A stretch of DNA of 64,000 nt from positions 1 to 64,000 of the forward strand of contig NZ_JAGINP010000024.1 in assembly GCF_017876155.1 (NCBI RefSeq), read 5' to 3'. Shown piece after piece: positions 58,230 through 64,000 of this stretch; position 1 is the stretch's first letter, and each line of letters starts with the position of its first letter. Made by a program: the position numbers and the translations under genes. The notes under the pieces were generated by a model that searched no databases, was not told where the DNA came from, and was given only the letters and a program-made list of their open reading frames with translations. The DNA comes from Azospirillum rugosum (lineage in GTDB: Bacteria > Pseudomonadota > Alphaproteobacteria > Azospirillales > Azospirillaceae).

Positions 58230-59401
58230 TTCACCGGGTCCGCAACGCGGTCTGCCGATTCAGCCTCCGCCGCCTGGGGACCATAGAGGCGTTCGACGCT
58301 GTGCTTGATGAAGTGCTGGACACCCTTTTCCAGGCGCGACATCCGGCCCGGCACGAAGCGCGAGGCGCGCGTGACGTTCTGCAGCGATTCCACCATGGCG
58401 AAGTCTTCGCCCAGCACCTTGTCCAGCATGACCTTGAATTCGGACACCACGGGCTCGCGCGCCGGGCCGTCGATGGTCTCCGCCGACCACAGGATGGTGC
58501 CGGTCATCCGCATGCGGTCCACGCCGAGCGGCCAGCTGGTGTAGACGGACACGTAATCCGGCCGCACGAAGAAGTTCAGGTTCGGCGTCAGCAGCCCGGC
58601 CGAGGAAAAGCGCGGCGACTTGCCTTCCAGGGCGGCGATGCGCTTGGCGGTCAGGTCGCCCGTCTTGGACAGCGTGCCGGCGTCGTATTCATCGACGAAC
58701 ACCTGCCCGTTCGGCCGCAGGTCGTAGGTCAGGTCCACGGACTTCATGAAGCGCCCGATGGAGTCCTTGTGCAGGACGCCGACGTGGTAGAAGTCCACGA
58801 AGTTCTCGACCATGAGCTTCCAGTTGCACTGAAGCTCGGAATCGACGCGCAGGCCGATCTTCAGCGTTTCCAGGTTCAGGTAGCCGAACTTCTCGTCGAA
58901 ATCCTTGATGAAGGTCGCGAAGGGAACCGGGTCCTTGGCGAGCGTCACGAAGATGAAGCCGCCCCACTGGCCGACGTGCAGTTCGGGAAGGCGGCAGGCC
59001 TTGCGGTCGAAGCCTTCGGAATCGCGCATGTAGCTGGCGCCCATCAGCTGGCCGTCGAGGTTGTAGAGCCAGCCGTGATAGGGGCAGGTGAACTCCGTCG
59101 CGTTGCCCTCGCCCGTGGCGATCTCAACGCCGCGGTGCAGGCACATGTTGGCGTAGGCGCGGATGGCGCCCGCCTCGTCCCGGCACAGGATGATGGGCTC
59201 GTTGGCGATCCGGAAGGTCTTGTAGTCGCCGGGGTTCGGCAGCTCCTCGGCGCGGGCCAGGTACAGCCAGTCGCGCTTGAAGATCTGCTCGATCTCCTGC
59301 TGGAGAACCTCCGGGTCGTTGTACAGGAGACCCGGAGCATGGCTGGCCTGCTTCACGTCCAGGAAGGTCTTCCGGAACATGGTGTCGGATGTGTCGGACA
59401 T
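58226..59401 (-). CDS. Rieske non-haem iron oxygenase, alpha subunit
   Basis: The 391-residue oxygenase has the Rieske [2Fe-2S] ligands Cys87-x-His89 and Cys106-x2-His109, bridging Asp203 and iron ligands His206 and His211 in NFVDFYHVGVLH. No beta-subunit gene is near, so it is an alpha-only (homotrimer) type, common for oxygenases of amines, betaines and smaller aromatics. ATG 59401 has GGAG 6 bp upstream; GTG 59407 is the alternative. It is coupled to the alpha/beta hydrolase. Electron donors are encoded at 61625 (ferredoxin) and 48566 (reductase). Confidence 0.93.
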   Translation of the reverse strand: MSDTSDTMFRKTFLDVKQASHAPGLLYNDPEVLQQEIEQIFKRDWLYLARAEELPNPGDYKTFRIANEPIILCRDEAGAIRAYANMCLHRGVEIATGEGNATEFTCPYHGWLYNLDGQLMGASYMRDSEGFDRKACRLPELHVGQWGGFIFVTLAKDPVPFATFIKDFDEKFGYLNLETLKIGLRVDSELQCNWKLMVENFVDFYHVGVLHKDSIGRFMKSVDLTYDLRPNGQVFVDEYDAGTLSKTGDLTAKRIAALEGKSPRFSSAGLLTPNLNFFVRPDYVSVYTSWPLGVDRMRMTGTILWSAETIDGPAREPVVSEFKVMLDKVLGEDFAMVESLQNVTRASRFVPGRMSRLEKGVQHFIKHSVERLYGPQAAEAESADRVADPVK

Positions 59402-59436
59402 GCTCACTCCACGATCTGGGCTTTGGGATCAGGGCG

Positions 59437-60477
59437 TTAGGCTTGTTGCAGCTGCTCGGCTTCGAACCCGGTCAGGAAGGACGCGAGGTTCATGCCGAGG
59501 TCTTCGCAGAGGTATCCCCCTTCCTGGACCAGCACGGTCGGCAGGCGCAGCGACGACAGGACGCGCGCGATCCGTTCGAACCCGGTGGTGGTGATCTGAA
59601 GGAAGGCGAGAGGATCGTTCTTGTAGGAGTCGAGGCCGAGCGCCACGACCAGCGCCTGCGGGCGGAAGTCCCGCAGATGGCTGAGGCCGATGTGCAGCGC
59701 GTCCAGATACTGGTTGTCGCCGGCGTTCCGGGGCAGCGCCAGGTTGACGTTGGCGCCCAGCCCGTCGCCCTCGCCGCGCTCGGTCTCGTAGCCCCAGAAG
59801 AACGGGTAGAATTCCGCGGGGTCGCCGTGCAGCGAGATCGTCATGACGTCGCCGCGGTCATAGAAGATGTCCTGCGTGCCGTTGCCGTGGTGGACGTCGA
59901 TGTCCACGATGGCGACGCGCTGGTACTTGTCGCGCAGCACAGCCGCGGCGACCGCGGCGTTGTTCAGGTAGCAGAAGCCCCCGGCGAAATCGCGGCCGGC
60001 GTGGTGGCCGGGCGGGCGGCAGATGGCGTAGGCGCTGCGCTCCCCGCCGTCGCGGACCTGCAACGCCGCGGATGTTGCCGAATGGGCGCCCCACAGGGCC
60101 GACGTCCAGGTGTCCGGCGTGATCGGGCAGGCCAGATCATACAGGTGATAGCCGGCGCGCCCGACGATCGACCGCGGATAGCCGCGGCCGGGACGGCGCG
60201 GATGGACGTTCGGCACGACCTCCGAAGACGCGTCGGCAAGCGCGCTCCACCGGTCATAAGCCGTTTCCAGAAAGGCTATATATTCGGCAGTGTGCACTTT
60301 TGCGATGCAAGAGACGCCGAAGTCCTCCGGCTCATGGATCGAATGGCCACAAGACGTTGCCCCCATGAGAAGGCTTTCGACACGCTCCGGCACATCCGGA
60401 ATTTGGCGTAATTGGCCGGAGACCAGGAAATTTCCCGGCCTATGCCCCCTTTGCCTGGGGGAAAAGAAGATTTTCAT
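59437..60477 (-). CDS. Acetylpolyamine amidohydrolase-like (class II HDAC family) deacetylase
   Basis: The 346-residue enzyme keeps every key residue of bacterial acetylpolyamine amidohydrolase at almost the same number: His158-His159 (RPPGHHA), zinc ligands Asp194 and His196 (DIDVHHGNG) and Asp283 (LGLDSYKNDP), and the transition-state Tyr322 (EGGYL). It should cleave N-acyl groups from amines. It is the first gene of the 8.4-kb minus-strand operon, divergent from the LysR gene. This makes an N-acylated amine a plausible pathway substrate (inference). Confidence 0.9.
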   Translation of the reverse strand: MKIFFSPRQRGHRPGNFLVSGQLRQIPDVPERVESLLMGATSCGHSIHEPEDFGVSCIAKVHTAEYIAFLETAYDRWSALADASSEVVPNVHPRRPGRGYPRSIVGRAGYHLYDLACPITPDTWTSALWGAHSATSAALQVRDGGERSAYAICRPPGHHAGRDFAGGFCYLNNAAVAAAVLRDKYQRVAIVDIDVHHGNGTQDIFYDRGDVMTISLHGDPAEFYPFFWGYETERGEGDGLGANVNLALPRNAGDNQYLDALHIGLSHLRDFRPQALVVALGLDSYKNDPLAFLQITTTGFERIARVLSSLRLPTVLVQEGGYLCEDLGMNLASFLTGFEAEQLQQA

Positions 60478-60600
60478 TTCTTCTCACAGACCCCTCGCTC
60501 TCTGACGACCTGGACAAGCTTGATGTGGTGTGACACTATAAATCAAATAGATTGTTGTTATTACCCCATAAACGGGGTTTATACAGGGTGGGGGTGAGTC
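60478..60600. promoter_or_regulatory. Divergent promoter region with inverted repeat
   Basis: This AT-rich 123 bp separates the amidohydrolase operon from the LysR gene. ATAAAC-GGG-GTTTAT (60568-60582) is a perfect dyad about 20 bp before the LysR ATG, and TATAAA occurs at 60537-60542. The dyad is a candidate autoregulatory LysR site; no -35 is clear. Confidence 0.45.
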
Positions 60601-61569
60601 ATGCTGATGAGCAATCCTCTGGTCCGCTCGCTCGACTGGAATCTATTGCGGGTTTTTCTCGTCATTGCGGAAGAGCGCAGCATTTCCAAGGCCGCGGACG
60701 CGCTCAACCGGACCCAACCGGCCGTCAGCACGGCTCTGAAGCGCCTTGAGGAGCAGCTGAACACGCAGCTCGTGCTGCGGAACGCCACGATGTTCCAGCT
60801 GACCGACAACGGGAAGTTGCTGCATCGCGAGTGCAAGGAGGTGTTCAACACCATCGGCCACATCCCCAGCCTGATCGCGGAGACCACCGAATCCCTGGCC
60901 GGAACGCTGTCGCTGACCATGGCGAGCCACATGGTGAGCGACCTGATCGACGAAACGCTGGCGCAGTTCCACGAACGACACCCCAACGTGACCGTCGACG
61001 TCTCGCTCGTCACCAGCGCCGTGGTGATCGAGCAGGTGATGAACCGCTCCATCAACGTCGGGATCTGCCTGGCCTGCAGCCACGTGCCGGGCATCGAGTA
61101 CCTGCACCTCTATAAGGAGCATTTCGGCTTCTTCTGCGGGCCGCGCCACCGCTATTTCGGCCGCCGCGACCTGACGCTGGCCGATTTGCAGGGGGAGCGC
61201 GCCGTCACCTTCAAGGTGTTCGCGTCGTCGGAGGTGATCCAGACGATCACCGCCATGTACCGGCAGGCCAACATGGCCATGCCCTTCGCCGGCCTGTCGG
61301 ACAACCTGGAAGAACTGCGGCGCATGATCATCGCCGGCGTCGGGATCGGCGCGATGCCCATCCACGTGATGCAGCGCGACGTGCGCGACGGGCTGCTGTG
61401 GCAGCTGCCGCCCTACCACCGTCCCACCCCCATCGACGTCTATCTGGTGACCAACCAGAAGGCCCAGCTGACCCGCATCGAGAACGCCTTCATCGCGCAG
61501 ATGCGGGAGGTCGTGGCGGCCAAGACGATCGAGGAACGCACCTACCCCCCGGTTTTCACGGAGCCGTGA
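60601..61569 (+). CDS. LysR-family transcriptional regulator
   Basis: The 322-residue product has an N-terminal HTH (SLDWNLLRVFLVIAEERSIS, AVSTALKRLEEQLNTQLVLR) and the LysR sensor domain (about 95-305; ITAMYRQANMAMPFAG, MIIAGVGIGAMP). ATG 60607 is an alternative. It is divergent from the amidohydrolase-Rieske-importer operon and precedes the Rieske ferredoxin, a classical position for the activator of this pathway. Confidence 0.92.
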   Translation: MLMSNPLVRSLDWNLLRVFLVIAEERSISKAADALNRTQPAVSTALKRLEEQLNTQLVLRNATMFQLTDNGKLLHRECKEVFNTIGHIPSLIAETTESLAGTLSLTMASHMVSDLIDETLAQFHERHPNVTVDVSLVTSAVVIEQVMNRSINVGICLACSHVPGIEYLHLYKEHFGFFCGPRHRYFGRRDLTLADLQGERAVTFKVFASSEVIQTITAMYRQANMAMPFAGLSDNLEELRRMIIAGVGIGAMPIHVMQRDVRDGLLWQLPPYHRPTPIDVYLVTNQKAQLTRIENAFIAQMREVVAAKTIEERTYPPVFTEP

Positions 61570-61624
61570 CGAACGGCCCCATCCACACCCGCAACAGCCA
61601 CAACGTTTAGGAATGGAGACCAGA

Positions 61625-61936
61625 ATGGCTTGGCACAAGGCCGCATCCACCGATGCCCTTCAGGACGGCAGCGTGATCGGCGTCGAGATCAACGGCCTGG
61701 ACATCGCGCTCTACAAGCTCGACGGCGCCTTCTACGCCACCGGCAACATCTGCACGCACCAGCACGCCTACATGTCCGACGGCTATGTGGACAACGGTTG
61801 TATCGAATGCCCGCTCCATCAGGCCCTGTTCGACATCCGGACCGGCGCCGTCGTCGACGGGCCGACCAAGAGCCCCCTGCCCGTCTACCCGACCATGATC
61901 GAGGGCGACGCTATCCTGGTCGAGCTGCCGGATTGA
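61625..61936 (+). CDS. Rieske-type ferredoxin
   Basis: The 103-residue protein has Cys43-x-His45 (ICTHQHAYM) and Cys62-x2-His65 (ECPLHQALF), the two ligand pairs of a Rieske [2Fe-2S] cluster, and is the usual size of oxygenase ferredoxins. It should carry electrons from the reductase (48566) to the oxygenase (58226). ATG 61625 has GGAG upstream. It follows the LysR gene by 55 bp. Confidence 0.95.
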   Translation: MAWHKAASTDALQDGSVIGVEINGLDIALYKLDGAFYATGNICTHQHAYMSDGYVDNGCIECPLHQALFDIRTGAVVDGPTKSPLPVYPTMIEGDAILVELPD

Positions 61937-61998
61937 TCCGGCGTTCTCCCGGTCTTAGGGCGATCGCGTGAAGGACGTTTGGTCATAGGTTAAGATTT

Positions 61999-62085
61999 CC
62001 GTCATCCCCGCGAAGGCGGGGATCCAGCCCACACAAGCACCGTTGTGCGGAGTTTTCTGGATCCCCGCCTTCGCGGGGATGACGG
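61999..62085. repeat. Paired REP-like element (29-bp perfect inverted repeat)
   Basis: A 29-bp arm (61999-62027, containing CATCCCCGCGAAGGCGGGGA) is repeated exactly inverted at 62057-62085 with a 29-nt spacer. Each arm is itself a CCCCGC-GAAG-GCGGGG hairpin. This is the well-known bacterial GTCATCCCCGC-type interspersed repeat in its two-copy form. It lies between the ferredoxin and the FAD oxidase genes on the same strand and may separate their transcripts. Confidence 0.85.
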
Positions 62086-62128
62086 TCGTTCCAGAAGTTG
62101 ATGGACGAGAAACGAAACGAGACACGGA

Positions 62129-63532
62129 ATGGCGATTTCGAACTTTGCGGAGGAGCTGCTGGCGCGGATCGGTCCGGGCGGCGTCCGGGTCGGGGCCGAT
62201 GTCGATCCCCGGCACCGCCATGACTGGACGGTCGAGATGCCGCCGGACGGTGCCCCGCTCGCCGTGGTCTACCCCCGCAACGCCGAGGAGGTCTCGGCGG
62301 TGCTGCGCCTCTGCCAGGCGCACCGGCGGCCGGTCGTCGTGCAGGGCGGGCTGACCGGGCTTGCCGGCGGCGCCACCCCGGTGGACGGCTGCGTCGTGCT
62401 CTCCATGGAGCGCATGCGCGCGATCGAGGAGGTGGACACCGACGCCGGCACCATGACGGTCCAGGCCGGCGTCACCCTGCAAACCGTGCAGGAGGCGGCG
62501 GACGCCGCGGGGCTCCTGTTCCCGCTCGACCTCGGCGCGCGCGGTTCCTGCCTGATCGGCGGCAACCTGTCGACCAACGCGGGCGGCAACCGCGTCCTGC
62601 GCTACGGCATGATGCGCGACCTCGTGCTGGGGCTGGAGGTGGTTCTGGCCGACGGCACGGTGGTGACGTCGCTCAACAAGATGCTGAAGAACAACGCCGG
62701 CTACGACCTGAAGCACCTGTTCATCGGCACGGAGGGAACGCTGGGCGTGGTCACCCGCGCGGTCCTGCGCCTGCACCCGAAGCCGCGCAGCGTCTGCACC
62801 GCGCTGTGCGCGGTGGCGGATTACGACGCCGTCCTCCGCCTGCTGCGGCTGGCGCGCGAACGGCTCGGCGGCACGCTGTCGGCCTTCGAGGTGATGTGGC
62901 CGGAGGTCTACCGCAGGGCGGAGGCGGCCTTGGGCCGCCCGGCACCCCTGCCGCACGGGCACGGCGCCTATGTGCTGGTGGAGGCGATGGGCAGCGACCA
63001 GGCGCCGGACCAGGAGCGCTTCGAGGCGATCCTGCAGCGGAGCTTCGAGGACGGGATCGTCGCCGACGCCGTCCTCGCGCAATCCGGGGAGCAGACCGCG
63101 GCCTTCTGGACCATCCGCGACACCTGCGGCGAGTTCGGCAGGATCATCGCGCCCGCCGTCGGCTTCGACGTCAGCATCCCGGTCGGCCGCATCGGGGAGT
63201 TCGTCACGCTCTGCCAGGACCGGCTGGCGGCGCGCTGGCCGGACGCGGAATCGGTGTATTTCGGGCATGTGGCCGACGGCAACATCCACATCGGCGTGAA
63301 GGTGGCGGAGGATCCGCTGCCGGTCCACGCCATCGACGTGGTCGTCTACGAGGCCGTGCAGGAGTTCCACGGCTCCGTCTCGGCGGAGCATGGCATCGGC
63401 GTGCTGAAGAAGGAGTTCCTTCCCTATTCGGTGAGCCCGGAGGCGATCGCGCTGATGCGGACCGTCAAGGCCGCCCTCGATCCGAACGGAATCCTCAACC
63501 CCGGCAAGGTCGTCGACCCGGTCACCGCGTGA
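62129..63532 (+). CDS. FAD-binding oxidoreductase, D-2-hydroxyglutarate/glycolate dehydrogenase-like (GlcD family)
   Basis: The 467-residue product has a PCMH-type FAD domain (VVVQGGLTGLAGGATPV near 70, LIGGNLSTNAGGNRVLRYGMMRD near 145-167, GTEGTLGVVTRAVLR) and the GlcD C-terminal domain (GHVADGNIHIGV, SAEHGIGVLKKEFL, LDPNGILNPGK). It oxidises a D-2-hydroxyacid to a 2-oxoacid. It lies 44 bp after the paired-REP element. In this island it may handle the hydroxyacid left after ring or chain cleavage (inference). Confidence 0.9.
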   Translation: MAISNFAEELLARIGPGGVRVGADVDPRHRHDWTVEMPPDGAPLAVVYPRNAEEVSAVLRLCQAHRRPVVVQGGLTGLAGGATPVDGCVVLSMERMRAIEEVDTDAGTMTVQAGVTLQTVQEAADAAGLLFPLDLGARGSCLIGGNLSTNAGGNRVLRYGMMRDLVLGLEVVLADGTVVTSLNKMLKNNAGYDLKHLFIGTEGTLGVVTRAVLRLHPKPRSVCTALCAVADYDAVLRLLRLARERLGGTLSAFEVMWPEVYRRAEAALGRPAPLPHGHGAYVLVEAMGSDQAPDQERFEAILQRSFEDGIVADAVLAQSGEQTAAFWTIRDTCGEFGRIIAPAVGFDVSIPVGRIGEFVTLCQDRLAARWPDAESVYFGHVADGNIHIGVKVAEDPLPVHAIDVVVYEAVQEFHGSVSAEHGIGVLKKEFLPYSVSPEAIALMRTVKAALDPNGILNPGKVVDPVTA

Positions 63533-63582
63533 CCGGCATGACCGCGGGGCGCGCGCTGCGCCCCGCGGTCGCCCCTCTCCGG

Positions 63583-63681
63583 ATGCTACGGTATGCACGC
63601 ATCGCGCGTAGCCGGCAAGTGGCTGATACGGTGAGGAAAAAAGCCCCTCTCCCTTGAGGGGAGAGGGGTTGGGGTGAGGGT
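63583..63681 (-). repeat. GTGCATACCGTAG repeat family, copy B (inverted)
   Basis: Its reverse complement runs CCCTCACCCC, a CCCCTCTCCCCTCAAGGGAG hairpin, CGTATCAGCCACTTGCCG and GCGTGCATACCGTAGCAT, nearly the same as positions 1-97 of the window. Confidence 0.85.
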
Positions 63682-63760
63682 GGCGCCGGCCTCTGGCCGG
63701 CCGGGAACAACAGCAGGCGACCGAAAACGAGCTTTTCTCCGGGCTGCCGCCCGTAACGAC

Positions 63761-63852
63761 CCCTCACCCCACCCTCTCCCCCAAGGGGAGAGGGGAATTT
63801 TGCTGCATTTTCAAATACTTACCGTATACAAACATGTGTGCATACCGTAGTC
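63761..63852 (+). repeat. GTGCATACCGTAG repeat family, copy C
   Basis: It has CCCTCACCCC, a CTCTCCCCCAAGGGGAGAG hairpin, ACTTACCGTAT and TGTGTGCATACCGTAGT in the same order as copy A. It faces copy B across 79 bp. Confidence 0.85.
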
Positions 63853-63864
63853 TCCGGGTGGGGA

Positions 63865-64000
63865 TCAGCCCGGTGCCGCGCCGACGACCGTCTTCAGTTC
63901 CAGGAAGGCGTCCAGGCCCCATTCGCCGTATTCCCGCCCGTTGCCGGACTGCTTCCACCCGCCGAAGGGCGCCGAATAATCCGGTCCGGCGCCGTTCAGG
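63865..64000 (-). CDS. Aldehyde dehydrogenase, C-terminal end (cut by window edge)
   Basis: The last 44 residues are visible on the minus strand: APFGGWKQSGNGREYGEWG, then LDAFLELKTVVG and the stop at 63865-63867. This is the highly conserved aldehyde dehydrogenase C-terminus, similar to but distinct from the enzyme at 50470 (which has APFGGFHQSGNGREN). The rest, including the active site, is outside the window. Confidence 0.85.
   Translation of the reverse strand, partial: LNGAGPDYSAPFGGWKQSGNGREYGEWGLDAFLELKTVVGAAPG

Larger units (their letters stand above)
63533..63864. other. 332-bp convergent gap made mostly of repeats
   Basis: The gap lies between the FAD oxidase (plus) and an aldehyde dehydrogenase (minus). 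It holds two members of the GTGCATACCGTAG repeat family in opposite orientation (63583-63681 and 63761-63852). No gene is seen. Confidence 0.7.

Noticed and set aside
1..63681. Inverted repeats at both ends of the window as borders of one composite mobile element
   Set aside because: The copies belong to a dispersed repeat family, a third copy is present, and there is no transposase or integrase. The window edges are arbitrary.
1..64000. tRNA, rRNA, prophage, secretion-system or antiphage defence genes
   Set aside because: I looked for typical signatures on both strands and found none; every large gene has a metabolic, transport, signalling or surface assignment.

Overview
The window is about 70% G+C with dense, strongly GC3-biased genes and no rRNA, tRNA, phage or transposase genes. 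The gene families (FixJ-type two-component regulators, many ABC importers, CaiB/BaiF CoA-transferase-fold proteins, B12-dependent ethanolamine ammonia-lyase, Rieske oxygenases) suggest a metabolically versatile alphaproteobacterium. I would guess an Azospirillum-like Rhodospirillales replicon, perhaps a chromid or megaplasmid. The genus is an inference, not something the sequence proves.

Layout. 1-6.7 kb: a FucU/RbsD-like mutarotase, a MEDS (DcmR-type) sensor protein, a GAF-PAS histidine kinase with two FixJ-like response regulators, a crotonase-fold protein and a VOC/alpha-beta-hydrolase fusion. 6.8-21 kb: a secreted modular repeat protein, a 2630-residue RTX/VCBS/Ig-like protein translationally coupled to a TIGR03032-type protein, and a divergent TPR-glycosyltransferase. 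21-30 kb: a small glycine-zipper lipoprotein with a clear terminator, an AMACR-like racemase, a SAM-cyclase-AAA-TPR signalling protein, an orphan YejA-like binding protein, a lone receiver protein and two unknown genes.

From about 29.9 kb to the end the window is almost entirely catabolic islands, each with its own importer and regulator. Island 1 (29.9-38.8 kb): LysR regulator, amidase, CoA-transferase, crotonase, NitT/TauT-type ABC importer, PuuE-like deacetylase and SDR. Island 2 (38.8-46.7 kb): DeoR regulator, Fe3+/aminoethylphosphonate-type ABC importer, an inositol-monophosphatase-family phosphatase and EutBC; together these suggest uptake and use of ethanolamine or a phosphorylated form of it. 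Island 3 (46.7-63.5 kb): a complete three-component Rieske oxygenase (oxygenase, ferredoxin, reductase), a NicX-like Fe dioxygenase, a flavin reductase, an aldehyde dehydrogenase, an alpha/beta hydrolase, an acetylpolyamine-amidohydrolase-like enzyme, an oligopeptide-type importer and a D-2-hydroxyacid dehydrogenase, under a TetR and a LysR regulator. A TetR-type operator (TTATAC-N4-GTATAA) is present in front of both the NicX-like gene and the reductase operon and ties them into one regulon. Island 3 is the best candidate for an undescribed system, probably breaking down an N-acyl or N-heterocyclic compound.

Non-coding structure: at least four loci carry members of a GC-rich palindromic repeat family (window start, 42.3, 51.9 and 63.6-63.85 kb). 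Three copies also share a distinctive GTGCATACCGTAG box. A separate paired-REP element lies at 62.0 kb, and two sister palindromes lie inside an ABC operon at 36.24-36.35 kb.
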